DNA of 64,000 nucleotides from Rhizobium anhuiense (GTDB taxonomy: Bacteria; Pseudomonadota; Alphaproteobacteria; Rhizobiales; Rhizobiaceae). Both the position numbers and the translations under genes were made by a program. Under the pieces are notes generated by a model. It was not told the DNA's origin. It made no database searches and worked only from the letters and a program-made list of their open reading frames with translations. The DNA is taken from contig NZ_ML133538.1 in the NCBI RefSeq assembly GCF_003985145.1, positions 57,384 through 121,383 on the forward strand, in the 5' to 3' direction. Of the stretch, positions 42,681-52,014 are shown one piece after another; the first letter of the stretch is position 1; each line of letters starts with the position of its first letter.

Positions 42681-45527
42681 ATGTCTCACAAACAAATGGA
42701 ATGCTCCACGGCGCGGTGGTTTCTCGCGGCGGTCTGCCTTGCTGCAAACTTCGCGTTGCCAGCCTATGCGGACACCCCATCCGAGCCTTGGCCGCAAACG
42801 CAAAGCGACCTGCAAGCCGAGACTGGCGTGCATTTCGGCACGCTCGCCAACGGCATGCGGTTTGCGATCATGCGCAACGTCACGCCGCCCGGACAGGCCG
42901 CGATCCGCTTTCGCATCGGCGCCGGCTCGCTCGAGGAAAACGACAACCAGCAGGGTCTGGCGCATTTTCTCGAGCACATGGCCTTCAAGGGTTCGACGCA
43001 TGTCGCCGAAGGGGAGATGATCCGTATCTTGCAGCGCAAGGGCCTGGCCTTTGGACCGGACACCAACGCCCATACCTCTTATGACGAGACTGTCTATGCG
43101 CTCGATCTGCCCGAGGTCGATGCGGACACAGTTTCGACGGGCCTGATGCTGATGCGGGAAACGGCGAGCGAGCTGACCCTCGATGCCGGAGCTTTCGATC
43201 GCGAACGCGGCGTCATCCTGTCGGAAGAGCGGCTGCGCGATACACCGCAGTCTCGCGCAGCGCTCGGAATCATGAATTCGTTGCTCGCCGGCCAGCGCGC
43301 GACCATGCGCGTGCCGATCGGCAAAGCCGACATCATCAGCAATGCGCCGGTAGACCTCGTCCGTGATTATTACCGGGCCAACTACCGACCCGATCGGGCA
43401 ACGTTGATCGTAGTGGGCGATATCGACCCGGCCGCCATGGAAACCGAAATCCGGCAGCGCTTCGGCGACTGGAAGGCCGTGGGGCCGGCGCCGGCAAAAC
43501 CGGATCTTGGCACACTGGCGGCGAAAGGCGAAAGTGCCGAGGTGATCACTGTTCCCGGCGGCATGACGAGCATACAGGTCGCCTGGACGCGTCCCTATGA
43601 CGCCGCGCCTGATACCTCTGCCAGGCGCCGCGCCGAGCTTATTGAGGATCTCGGGCTGCTGGTGCTCAAACGGCGGGTGAGCGCTATCGCCAGCAAGGCG
43701 GATGCCCCTTTCATCAGCGCGGGCGTCGGCTCGCAGGATCTCCTCGATTCCGCGCATGTCGTCCTGGTCTCGGCAAATTCCGAGGCGGACAAATGGCAGG
43801 CGGCGCTCACGGCCATCGACCAGGAACAGCGTCGTATCCAAAAATTCGGCGTTGAAAAGGCGGAGATCGATCGCGAAATCCGCGAATATCGCTTGGCTCT
43901 GCAAGCTGCCGCAGACGGAGCCGCGACGCGCGCGACCATCGACATCGCCTCGGCGCTGGCTGGCAGCGTCGACGACGATCAAGTCTTCACCTCGCCTGCC
44001 GAAGACCTCTCGCTGTTCGAGACGATAACGAAGGGCGTCACGATGGCCGAGGTCAATCAAGCCCTTCAGCGTGCTTTCTCCGGCAACGGTCCGCAGGTCG
44101 TGCTGCAGACGCCCCAATCACCGCAGGGCGGAGCCGACACGGTTCGGCAAGTCTATGACGCTTCGAATGCCATTGACGTCTCGGCGCCATCCGGTGCTGC
44201 TGACGTCGCCTGGCCCTACACCCATTTCGGCGAGCCGGGCGCAGTGGTCGAACGCCGCGCCGTCGAAGATCTTGGCTTGACCATGGTGCGCTTTTCCAAT
44301 GGCGTGCGGCTGACCGTCAAGCCAACCAAGCTGCGTGCCAACGAAGTGCTGGTGCGCGAAGATATCGGCCGCGGTCGGCTGGATTTGCCGCGCGACCGTT
44401 CCCTCGCGACCTGGGCATCTCCGGCCGTCGTGCTGTCCGGCGTGAAGGCCATGGATTACGAGGATATACAGAAAGCGCTGACCGCCAACATCGTCGGCGT
44501 CGACTTCTCGGTCGGCGACAGCTCCTTCAGGTTCGACGGTCGGACACGGACGGAAGATCTTGCGACGCAGCTGCAGCTGATGACCGCCTACACCTCCGAT
44601 CCAGCCTACCGTCCCGAGGCGTTCAAGCGTGTGCAGCAGGCCTATTTGAGTGGCCTCGATCAGTATGACGCGTCGCCCGGCGGCGTTGTCAGCCGCGCTT
44701 TCGCAGGTCTCGTGCATTCCGGCGATCCGCGCTGGACCTTCCCCGACCGCGCGCAATTGTCCGCCGCCAAGCCGGACGATTTCGAGGCGCTGTTCCGGCC
44801 GATGGTTTCCAATGGCCCGATCGACATCACCATCGTCGGCGACGTAACGGTGGACGACGCAATCGGGCTGACGGCTGAAACCTTTGGCGCTTTGCCGCCG
44901 CGCCCGGAGACGGCGTCGAGCACCGATCGGGACGAGGTGCGTTTTCCGGCGACGACCGTAAAGCCCGTTTTGCAGGCCCATAGCGGCAGGGCAGACAATG
45001 CCGCCGCCGTCGTTGGAGCTCCCATCGGCGATCTGCTCTCCGATCTGCCGCGCTCCTTCACCGCCAATGTCGCCGTGCAGATTTTCCAGAACAGGCTGAT
45101 CGACCAGTTTCGCATTGCAGAAGGCGCAAGCTATGCCGTGCAGGGCGACGTCGACCTGTCAAGGGAAGTCCCTGGCTATGGCTACGCCTATTTCTACGTC
45201 GAGACAGGCCCGGAAAAGGTCGCGCGCTTTTACGCCCTTGTCGACGAGATCGCCAATGATCTCAGATCGCAGGAGGTCTCCCCGGACGAGCTTGCGCGCG
45301 CCCGGGAACCCATCATTGAGACATTGAAGCATCAGCAGCAGAGCAATGAATATTGGCTCTCATATCTGCACCATGCTCAGACGGATTCGCGTCGTTTAGA
45401 CCGGATACGCGATAGTCTCGGCGGCTACGACAAGGTCACCGCCGGCGATATCCGCGCGTTTTCCACGGCCTATTTCGGCCCGGAAAAGTTCTGGAAATTC
45501 GAAGTGCTGCCGGCGGCGGTACGATAG
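42681..45527 (+). CDS. M16-family zinc metalloprotease (pitrilysin-type), exported
   Basis: 948 aa from the ATG at 42681. An N-terminal signal follows (MSHKQMECSTARWFLAAVCLAANFALPAYAD). The inverted zinc motif HFLEH is at residues 95-99 with the distal Glu in ERGVILSEERL. Two M16 halves are present, of which only the N-terminal is catalytic, as is usual. The C-terminal half has IAEGASYAVQGDVDLSREVPGYGY. It probably degrades peptides in the periplasm or at the membrane. The SD is weak; ATGs at 42606 and 42696 are alternatives. Confidence 0.9.
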   Translation: MSHKQMECSTARWFLAAVCLAANFALPAYADTPSEPWPQTQSDLQAETGVHFGTLANGMRFAIMRNVTPPGQAAIRFRIGAGSLEENDNQQGLAHFLEHMAFKGSTHVAEGEMIRILQRKGLAFGPDTNAHTSYDETVYALDLPEVDADTVSTGLMLMRETASELTLDAGAFDRERGVILSEERLRDTPQSRAALGIMNSLLAGQRATMRVPIGKADIISNAPVDLVRDYYRANYRPDRATLIVVGDIDPAAMETEIRQRFGDWKAVGPAPAKPDLGTLAAKGESAEVITVPGGMTSIQVAWTRPYDAAPDTSARRRAELIEDLGLLVLKRRVSAIASKADAPFISAGVGSQDLLDSAHVVLVSANSEADKWQAALTAIDQEQRRIQKFGVEKAEIDREIREYRLALQAAADGAATRATIDIASALAGSVDDDQVFTSPAEDLSLFETITKGVTMAEVNQALQRAFSGNGPQVVLQTPQSPQGGADTVRQVYDASNAIDVSAPSGAADVAWPYTHFGEPGAVVERRAVEDLGLTMVRFSNGVRLTVKPTKLRANEVLVREDIGRGRLDLPRDRSLATWASPAVVLSGVKAMDYEDIQKALTANIVGVDFSVGDSSFRFDGRTRTEDLATQLQLMTAYTSDPAYRPEAFKRVQQAYLSGLDQYDASPGGVVSRAFAGLVHSGDPRWTFPDRAQLSAAKPDDFEALFRPMVSNGPIDITIVGDVTVDDAIGLTAETFGALPPRPETASSTDRDEVRFPATTVKPVLQAHSGRADNAAAVVGAPIGDLLSDLPRSFTANVAVQIFQNRLIDQFRIAEGASYAVQGDVDLSREVPGYGYAYFYVETGPEKVARFYALVDEIANDLRSQEVSPDELARAREPIIETLKHQQQSNEYWLSYLHHAQTDSRRLDRIRDSLGGYDKVTAGDIRAFSTAYFGPEKFWKFEVLPAAVR

Positions 45528-45541
45528 GAAGGGAACACCGC

Positions 45542-46222
45542 TCAGGAACGGCGTTTGACCACGCGCATGTTCATCTCCGAGCGAAGAGTAAAACCCTGCG
45601 TTTTGTAGAGGGAAATGGCCGAGATATTCGCCGCATAGGCATGCAGATAGGCCGTGTCGCCGCTGGATGCGATTTCGCCGGCAACGAAACGGAAAAGCAG
45701 GGTGCCGAAACCGCGCCCCTGGAAATCGGGATGGGTGCAAAGCCCGCTGAGCTCGATGAAGCCGGTCTGCCGCATTCGCTGACCGGCCATCGCCACCAGG
45801 CGGCCTTCGCTTCTGATCCCCCAGAAGCTGCCGAGGCTCTGGGCCCGCAGCGTGAACGGCCCGGGTTTGGTCAATGTCGCCAAGGCCAGCATGTCGGCGG
45901 CGTCCGCCTCCGTCAGCGGCTCGATGCGAGAATCCGAAATTCGCCCTTGAGGCCGCTCGGCAACCATCTGCACCACCGATGCCTCGGCGACGACGGCTAG
46001 CCCCGCTGGGATGACGATCGGTCCGGCTTCAACGAGGATCATGCTCTCCTCCGACGCCGGCAGCGCCTCCAGCGCGTCGAGGCTCTCCGGCCTGTCGTCG
46101 GCAGACGCCGCGAAGGGGACGATCGACGGCGGGTATCGCCGCGCATTTTCATTGCCTTCCGCAAGATGGGAGTGCGCGCTCTCCAGCGCGCTCCAGATTG
46201 GACGGTCGAGAACATGTTTCAT
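45542..46222 (-). CDS. GNAT-family acetyltransferase (FR47-like)
   Basis: 226 aa. The N-terminal 110 residues are poorly conserved; the C-terminal acetyl-CoA domain is clear: FIELSGLCTHPDFQGRGFGTLLFRFVAGEI then YLHAYAANISAISLYKTQGFTLR. The ATG overlaps the marR stop (ATGA), so it is translationally coupled to the regulator. The substrate may be the compound sensed by MarR. Confidence 0.87.
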   Translation of the reverse strand: MKHVLDRPIWSALESAHSHLAEGNENARRYPPSIVPFAASADDRPESLDALEALPASEESMILVEAGPIVIPAGLAVVAEASVVQMVAERPQGRISDSRIEPLTEADAADMLALATLTKPGPFTLRAQSLGSFWGIRSEGRLVAMAGQRMRQTGFIELSGLCTHPDFQGRGFGTLLFRFVAGEIASSGDTAYLHAYAANISAISLYKTQGFTLRSEMNMRVVKRRS

Positions 46223-46710
46223 CGTGTTTTCTCCTTGGCGGGGCTCCGCTGTGCCAGCGGCGCCTCTGCAAGCCCGTCCTCGATGGCGGCGAGCTGTTCG
46301 AGAATCGGCCCGTCGAGATCGCCGCAGAGATCGGCGACGGCTGCCGCGACACGCGGCCAGACCGATATCTTCGAATAGTCGATGAGTTCCTGGCCCTTGT
46401 CGGTCAGCGAGACCAATCGGCGGCGCTGATCATCCGGCGCCGGCTGCATGTCGACGAAACCGAGTTCGAGAAGCTGGCCGGTGGTCCTCGTGGCGCCCGG
46501 CTGGGTAATGCCCACTGCCTGCGCCAGCTCGCCGACCGTCAGCGGGCCGGCCCGGTCGATCGCCGCCAGGAATGGGTATTGGCCCGCCTGGATGCCAAGG
46601 CCGATCTCGTCGATGATCTGCTGCGTATCTGCCTGCAACCTCTCGCCGATGCGCCTCAGACGGCTGCCCATGCACAGAAACCCGAGCGTTCGGACCACAT
46701 CCTCGACCAT
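46219..46710 (-). CDS. MarR-family transcriptional regulator
   Basis: 163 aa winged-helix repressor. DNA-binding region: LTVGELAQAVGITQPGATRTTGQLLELGFVDMQPAPDDQRRRLVSLTDKGQELI, including the DxRxRxVxLT wing. It precedes a GNAT gene in a two-gene operon. A perfect 8-bp-arm palindrome is centred 36 bases upstream of its ATG, implying autorepression. The MFS exporter gene lies upstream on the same strand and could be co-regulated only from its own promoter. Confidence 0.92.
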   Translation of the reverse strand: MVEDVVRTLGFLCMGSRLRRIGERLQADTQQIIDEIGLGIQAGQYPFLAAIDRAGPLTVGELAQAVGITQPGATRTTGQLLELGFVDMQPAPDDQRRRLVSLTDKGQELIDYSKISVWPRVAAAVADLCGDLDGPILEQLAAIEDGLAEAPLAQRSPAKEKTR

Positions 46711-46736
46711 GCCATTCCCCCATTTGTATCGATGGT

Positions 46737-46754
46737 TATATAACGTGTTATATA
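46737..46754 (-). promoter_or_regulatory. MarR operator palindrome
   Basis: TATATAAC-GT-GTTATATA is a perfect inverted repeat in an otherwise GC-rich neighbourhood. It lies 27-44 bases before the marR start and overlaps a likely -10 region. Confidence 0.78.
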
Positions 46755-46852
46755 TTTGCTCAACCTGCTAAATTGAGTGCAGGTGAGCCATCGCAAAACC
46801 GGGCTGCTTGTGAGACGCCAAGCCCGCATTTGTGTCAAACCCAGTGGCTCGC

Positions 46853-48019
46853 TCAGCCCCGTCGCCTTTCCGCGATCAGAAGCACCGCCAATATGCAGCT
46901 GAGCAGGGCGAGCGACGATGGCAGCCCCTGATGGCCAATCCGTTGCATCGCCAGTCCTGTCGCGGGCGAGCCCACGATGCCGCCGATGCCCCATACCAAG
47001 GCGAAGGCGGCGTTACCGGCGATCAAGGCCTGGCCGGTGAAACGCTCGCCGAGCTGGATCAGCGACAGGGTATAGATCCCGAACGAGACGCCGCCCCAGG
47101 TGAAAACCAGCGGCCAGATGAGCCACGCATCGAAGACGAGCGGCAGCAAGAGGCAACTGGCCAGGCAAGTCAGGACGCAAAGCAACATGGTCCGTGTCGA
47201 CCCGAACCGCTCGGCCACGCGCCCGAGCAGGATCTGCAGCGCGGCATTGCCTGCGATGAAGCAGGTGATCAGCGAAGCGATACGCTCCTCGCCGCTGCCC
47301 AGGGCGGCGCCATAGACCGCAAACAGCGAAAGCAGGATCTGCTCAAAGGCGGCCGCCGCGAAAACCGCAAACAACAGCAGCGGCGCCAGTGCGAAGAAGC
47401 CGCCGACGGATGTTGCCTTGCCTTCCTCAGGCGTGGCGGGCAGGCGCGGGGCGACCGCAAGCACGATCAGGCCGCAGAGGAGGAAGGCGGCGATGCCGAT
47501 CATGAAGGGCGGCCAACCCTCAGTGCCGGCGAGGCCGAGCGACAGCGGGCCAATGGCGAAGCCACCCGAAACGATCGATGAATAGAGGCCCATGATGCGG
47601 CCTCGGCGTGGTGCTGGCGTGATGGAGATCAGCCAGGTTTCGCTGATCACGTAGAGCGGATTGGCGAAGAAGCCGAGCAGGAAGCGCAGCGGTATCCAGG
47701 CCCAGACGTCCTGTTTCCAGGCGATCGCGATCAGCGTGAGGGCGGCGAGGATCGAACACAGGATCGCCAGCCGCGCTCCGCCCACGCGCCGCGAAAGCGC
47801 CGGAATGAAGGGGGCCGACACAATGAAACCCAGCGGCGTCATCGCCGCCGACAGGCCAATCAGCCCGGATGTCGTTCCCTGTCGCTCCAGGATAAAACTG
47901 AGCAGCGGATAGGTCAGTCCCTGGGCCACGGCGAACACCGTGACGGTGGCGATAATGCCCGTCATCGCCGCCCATGGAATGCGGTCCGCGTGCGGTGATG
48001 TGATGCTTTCGGCAGTCAT
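46853..48019 (-). CDS. MFS transporter
   Basis: 388 aa with about twelve transmembrane segments. The cytoplasmic loop-2 signature appears as PALSRRVGGARLAILCS, and the loop after helix four-five as FFANPLYVISETWLISITPAPRRGRIMGLYSS, the pattern of YcaD/UMF-type transporters. GAGGATAA stands before the ATG. It is divergent from the ureohydrolase gene, so the two may act on a related amine compound. Substrate unknown. Confidence 0.88.
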   Translation of the reverse strand: MTAESITSPHADRIPWAAMTGIIATVTVFAVAQGLTYPLLSFILERQGTTSGLIGLSAAMTPLGFIVSAPFIPALSRRVGGARLAILCSILAALTLIAIAWKQDVWAWIPLRFLLGFFANPLYVISETWLISITPAPRRGRIMGLYSSIVSGGFAIGPLSLGLAGTEGWPPFMIGIAAFLLCGLIVLAVAPRLPATPEEGKATSVGGFFALAPLLLFAVFAAAAFEQILLSLFAVYGAALGSGEERIASLITCFIAGNAALQILLGRVAERFGSTRTMLLCVLTCLASCLLLPLVFDAWLIWPLVFTWGGVSFGIYTLSLIQLGERFTGQALIAGNAAFALVWGIGGIVGSPATGLAMQRIGHQGLPSSLALLSCILAVLLIAERRRG

Positions 48020-48237
48020 GCAGATTATCCTCGTCAGACCATAGGCTTTGAGGCTCCGGGAGCCTCGACGTCAAAGAGGATGAATTCTGCAGGACAGAGG
48101 GGAGCGTCGTACTTAAGTTTTTCCAAAAAGTTCTCAAAAACGTCCAAAGGGATTAAACAGGTCAGCCCCCAATTTCATCCCAACCGTAAACCCTCGGCAC
48201 GACAGTTTCAGCCAGACATCATCAGGACCATCAGGAA

Positions 48238-49149
48238 ATGACAGCTCCGCTTTCCTTTCTCGGCCTTCCCGATCGCCTCCCCAATGGACGTTTGCCCCGT
48301 GCGGTGATCTTTGCAGCCGCCCATGGCAGCACCTATCCCGGCAAGAACAGCAGCGGCTACGCCCTGGCCGCTGGTGCCATCCGCGCGGCGAGCCAGGACG
48401 ATGCACCACTCCTTGAGCACTGGGATTTCGATCTCGGCGGCCCGCTGTTCGACGGCGGGCCGGTCTCATGCATCGATGCCGGCGACATCCAGACCATCCT
48501 GCATGACAATCCCGGCAACCGGGGCCGTATCGAGGCGAAGACGCGCGAGGTGCTGGCTTTGCAGGCGGTACCGATCCTGCTCGGTGGCGACTGTTCCGTG
48601 ACCATTCCCTTCCTTGCCGGCTTTGCCGATCAAGGGCCTGTCTGGGTCCTGCAGATCGATGCCCATATCGACTGGCGCGACGAAGTGCATGGTGAACGCT
48701 ACGGCTATTCAAGTCCGATGCGTCGGGCAAGCGAGATGCCGCATGTCGCCGGTATGGTGCAGGTCGGCCTGCGCAGCGTCGGCAGTGCGCGCCTCGCCGA
48801 CATCGAGGCGGCGCAGCGCTATGGCAGCCGCTTCGTGACCGCCCGCGAGATCCAAGCTCGAGGCGTCGAGGCCGCTCTTCAGTATATTCCGGAAGGAGCC
48901 CGGGTCGTCGTCACCCTCGATTGTGACAGCATCGATCCCAGTATCATGCCGGGCGTGGCGGCGCGTACCGCTGGCGGCCTCACTTATACGGAGGTGATCG
49001 ATCTGATTGCCGGCCTCGGCAAGCGGGCTGAGATTGCGGGATTCGACCTTGTCGAACTCTATCCTCCCGCAGACGTTGATGGTCTGTCAGCCCTGACCGC
49101 CGCGCGCCTTCTGGTCAATGTCATCGGCGCCATCGTCCGGCAGGATTGA
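48238..49149 (+). CDS. Ureohydrolase (agmatinase/arginase family) with GGDCS motif
   Basis: 303 aa, normal size for agmatinase, which cleaves guanidino compounds to urea and an amine with a two-manganese centre. Metal motifs: GGDCS (Cys119), DAHIDW and TLDCDSIDPSIMPG. Usually the first is GGDHS, so a metal-ligand histidine is replaced by cysteine. C-terminal region GFDLVELYPPADVDG. AGGA lies 11 bases before the ATG. It is divergent from an MFS exporter. True substrate uncertain. Confidence 0.85.
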   Translation: MTAPLSFLGLPDRLPNGRLPRAVIFAAAHGSTYPGKNSSGYALAAGAIRAASQDDAPLLEHWDFDLGGPLFDGGPVSCIDAGDIQTILHDNPGNRGRIEAKTREVLALQAVPILLGGDCSVTIPFLAGFADQGPVWVLQIDAHIDWRDEVHGERYGYSSPMRRASEMPHVAGMVQVGLRSVGSARLADIEAAQRYGSRFVTAREIQARGVEAALQYIPEGARVVVTLDCDSIDPSIMPGVAARTAGGLTYTEVIDLIAGLGKRAEIAGFDLVELYPPADVDGLSALTAARLLVNVIGAIVRQD

Positions 49150-49198
49150 AATCCTGCTTCCTCTAGCAGCAGGCCGTGCATTCGTTGCGTTTTGGATT

Positions 49199-49858
49199 CT
49201 AGGCAACCTTGCCCAGACGCGGTTCCGTCCCCGCCAGCAGTCGCCGAATGTTGGCGCGATGGCGCACAATCACGTAAATGCCGCCTGTGATCACCAGTAG
49301 CCGATAAGGCAGCGGCTGCTCCAAGCCGCAGACGAGAGCGATGGCCGTTAATGCCGCCAGCATCGAACTCAGGGAAACAATCCGGAACGCCGTCAACGCA
49401 ACTCCAAAAACCATCGCAGCACCTAAACCTATGGGCCATGACATCGCCAGCAACACGCCGAGTCCCGTTGCAGCCGACTTGCCCCCTGTTAAATTCAGCC
49501 AAACCGAACGGCCATGCCCTAACAACACGGCAAGTCCCGCCAGGCAAACAGCCCAAGGCATCGAGTTTTGCAGATCAAGCGCCGTCGGTGGCGTGTCCGA
49601 AGAGACTGTCGAGAACCAAGGATAAAACCAGCGGGCAAAGATAACTGCTCCGACACCTTTCAGCACATCGATCAGGAGCACCGCCAATGCAGGCCATTTG
49701 CCGAGCGTTCGCAATACGTTCGTTGCTCCTGTGGATTTGGAGCCATGCTCTCGAATGTCGATGCCCTTGAGCATTTTGCCCGCCAGATAGCCCGTGGGTG
49801 TGGAACCAAGGAGATAAGCGATCGCCAATCCAACCGCAGCCGCTATCCAAAAAACCAT
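49199..49858 (-). CDS. plsY: Glycerol-3-phosphate acyltransferase PlsY-type
   Basis: 219 aa, membrane-bound, using acyl-phosphate to acylate glycerol-3-phosphate in phospholipid synthesis. Family blocks: AYLLGSTPTGYLAGKMLKGIDIREHGSKSTGATNVLRTLGKWPALAV and GHGRSVWLNLTGGKSAATGLGVLL (canonical GHxFPxxxxFxGGKGVAT), then IVRHRANIRRL. About five transmembrane segments. The N-terminal signature resembles the cyanobacterial type, and codon use is less GC-rich than around it, hinting at transfer. The ATG at 49858 has GAGG upstream. Confidence 0.85.
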   Translation of the reverse strand: MVFWIAAAVGLAIAYLLGSTPTGYLAGKMLKGIDIREHGSKSTGATNVLRTLGKWPALAVLLIDVLKGVGAVIFARWFYPWFSTVSSDTPPTALDLQNSMPWAVCLAGLAVLLGHGRSVWLNLTGGKSAATGLGVLLAMSWPIGLGAAMVFGVALTAFRIVSLSSMLAALTAIALVCGLEQPLPYRLLVITGGIYVIVRHRANIRRLLAGTEPRLGKVA

Positions 49859-50000
49859 GGAAGTCACCTCGACGCTCTATTTTTCAGCGAGTTATTGATG
49901 GTCGTTATCGTCGTCAGCCCCGGAATACACCGCTCGCGTCCTTGATGCCATGGTGGCTTAAGCGGACGAATAGTTCCATCCAAGCTTTAAAGTCTCTAGG

Positions 50001-51512
50001 ATGCGCCCCATGGGATCGCGCTTTGCCTTTGGTCCGTTCGTGCTTGATCCGGGGGCGGGAACGCTCCTTCGGAGCGACGATCCCGTTGCCGTTGGCCATC
50101 GCGGGGTAAAGCTGCTTGCAGCACTTGTCAGGCGGTCCGGCGAAATCTTGGGGAAGGCCGAGTTGATGGACGCGGCTTGGCCGGGCAGGGCGGTCGAGGA
50201 AGGCAATCTCACCGTCCAGATCGCGCAGTTGCGCAAGCTGCTCGGCCCGGCCGCCGATGGCGGTGAATGGATCGCCACGGTGCCGCGCGTCGGCTACCGC
50301 TTTACAGGCGCCATCAATCATCTCGGCGGCGTGAACCGAACACCTCTGCCGCTGCCCGACAAGCCATCGATCGCCGTGCTGCCCTTCGCCAATATCAGCA
50401 ACGATCCCGAGCAGGAATCCTTTGCGGATGGGCTGACCGAGGACCTGATCACTGATCTCTCCAGGATGCCAGGCCTGTTCGTCATCGCCCGCAACTCGGC
50501 CTTTTCCTATAAGGGAAGGGCGATGGACGTGCGCGCCATCGCCGAGGAACTCGGGGTGCGCTACCTGCTGGAGGGGAGCGCAAGACGCGCCGCAGGGCAG
50601 GTGCGGATCAACGCCCAGTTGGTCGACGCGGTCAGTGGCGATCATCTATGGGCGGAACGCTTCGACCGCAGCCTGGACGATATCTTTGCCGTTCAGGACG
50701 AGGTCACCGGCAAGATCGTCGAGGCGCTGCTCGGCCGTCTGCGCGCGCCGCCGCGCAACCGACCGAAGAACCTCGAGGCTTACGATCTCTGTGTGCGGGC
50801 GCGCAGGCTGATGGATGATTCACCGCAGACGGCGCGGGAAGCGCATCTGATGCTGACGCGTGCGATCTCGCTCGATCCGGACTATGCCGAGGCCTATCGC
50901 TGGCTCGCCATCAACCACTGGATGGGAGAGGTCCACAGCGGCGGACCAACGCAACCGACCCGCAGCCTTGCCTTGGAACTGGCACGCAAGGCTGTCGCAA
51001 TCGACCCCAACGATGCCGGCTGTCGTTGGATCCTGGCCTATCTGTTGGCCTATGAGCGCAGCTTCGACGAGGCGGATGCGGAGTTCGCCAAGGCGATCGA
51101 GCTCGATCCCAACGAGGCCGACACCTTTGCGGCGCTGTCCGATATCGCGGTTCTCGCCGGGCGGATCGGGGAGGGGCGTGAGCACATCGCCAAGGCCTTT
51201 CGGCTGAACCCGTTTCCGGCAAGCTGGTATTATCTGACGCTCGGCCAGGCGCAATATGCCGCCGGTGAGTACGAATCTGCCGTCGAGACGCTGCGCCGGG
51301 ACGAGACCTATCGGACGAGCTCACGCCGTTTCCTGGCGGCAAGCCTTGCCCAGCTCGGCCGGCTCGACGAGGCGCGCGCCGAGGTCGAACTGTTCCTCGT
51401 CGCCAACCCGCATTTTTCAACCCGCCACTGGGCGGCGACCGAGCCCTTCCGCGACGCCCGGACGCTTGCACATTTCATCGACGGCTACCGCAAGGCCGGT
51501 CTTCCGGAGTGA
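50001..51512 (+). CDS. Winged-helix (OmpR-type) / TolB-like / TPR regulator
   Basis: 503 aa, a CadC-like arrangement without a transmembrane helix. Residues 6-103 form an OmpR/PhoB-type DNA-binding domain (FAFGPFVLDPGAGTLLRSD ... WIATVPRVGYRFTG). Residues 118-245 are a TolB-N/FlgO-like domain (SIAVLPFANISNDPEQESFADGLTEDLITDLS). The rest contains tetratricopeptide repeats (LEPA, AIELDPNEADTFAAL and so on). Similar proteins in rhizobia are annotated as adenylate cyclases, but no cyclase domain is present here. Target genes unknown; monocistronic. Confidence 0.85.
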   Translation: MRPMGSRFAFGPFVLDPGAGTLLRSDDPVAVGHRGVKLLAALVRRSGEILGKAELMDAAWPGRAVEEGNLTVQIAQLRKLLGPAADGGEWIATVPRVGYRFTGAINHLGGVNRTPLPLPDKPSIAVLPFANISNDPEQESFADGLTEDLITDLSRMPGLFVIARNSAFSYKGRAMDVRAIAEELGVRYLLEGSARRAAGQVRINAQLVDAVSGDHLWAERFDRSLDDIFAVQDEVTGKIVEALLGRLRAPPRNRPKNLEAYDLCVRARRLMDDSPQTAREAHLMLTRAISLDPDYAEAYRWLAINHWMGEVHSGGPTQPTRSLALELARKAVAIDPNDAGCRWILAYLLAYERSFDEADAEFAKAIELDPNEADTFAALSDIAVLAGRIGEGREHIAKAFRLNPFPASWYYLTLGQAQYAAGEYESAVETLRRDETYRTSSRRFLAASLAQLGRLDEARAEVELFLVANPHFSTRHWAATEPFRDARTLAHFIDGYRKAGLPE

Positions 51513-51610
51513 CGCCGCGTGACGCAAACACGGCCGGCCAGCCATGCGAATATTCGCGTGGTCTCCTCGGATATGATAGGATCGAGATGCATTGACCACG
51601 GGAGGGGTAA

Positions 51611-51979
51611 ATGCACCGGATGCTTCTGCTTTTGATCCTTTGCACGCAGTCCGCATCGATATCGGCGGCGTCCGAACTTGCGATCTTCCATACTGCTTCG
51701 TTCGGCAGCAGCCGGTCGATCAGCCTCAGTCTGGCAGAGGGCAGGCCCGCCCGCGATCCCACCTTCGATTTCGACGTCGTCATTGCGCTTTTGGAGTTCG
51801 ACGGCGGCGGGACGGTGCTCTATCGGGACGGAGGAAGACACCAGGCGAGCGTGCGCTGCGTTTCGCCCGCCATGGTCCGGATCAATTCCGCCGACTATGC
51901 GGTCGACGTGTCGGCGCGGCCGGGGGCCGACTGGAAGCACGATCTCTGGGCGGCGCTCTGCAACAGTCCGGTTTCCTGA
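51611..51979 (+). CDS. Hypothetical exported protein
   Basis: 122 aa with an N-terminal signal (MHRMLLLLILCTQSASISAA). The mature portion is mostly beta and contains two cysteines (VRCVSPAMV and AALCNSPVS). GGGAGGGG precedes the ATG. It points toward the copper cluster on the opposite strand. No family was recognised. Confidence 0.72.
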   Translation: MHRMLLLLILCTQSASISAASELAIFHTASFGSSRSISLSLAEGRPARDPTFDFDVVIALLEFDGGGTVLYRDGGRHQASVRCVSPAMVRINSADYAVDVSARPGADWKHDLWAALCNSPVS

Positions 51980-52014
51980 GCGGTCGTACGACATGGCTTG
52001 GCCGATCGAGTGCG

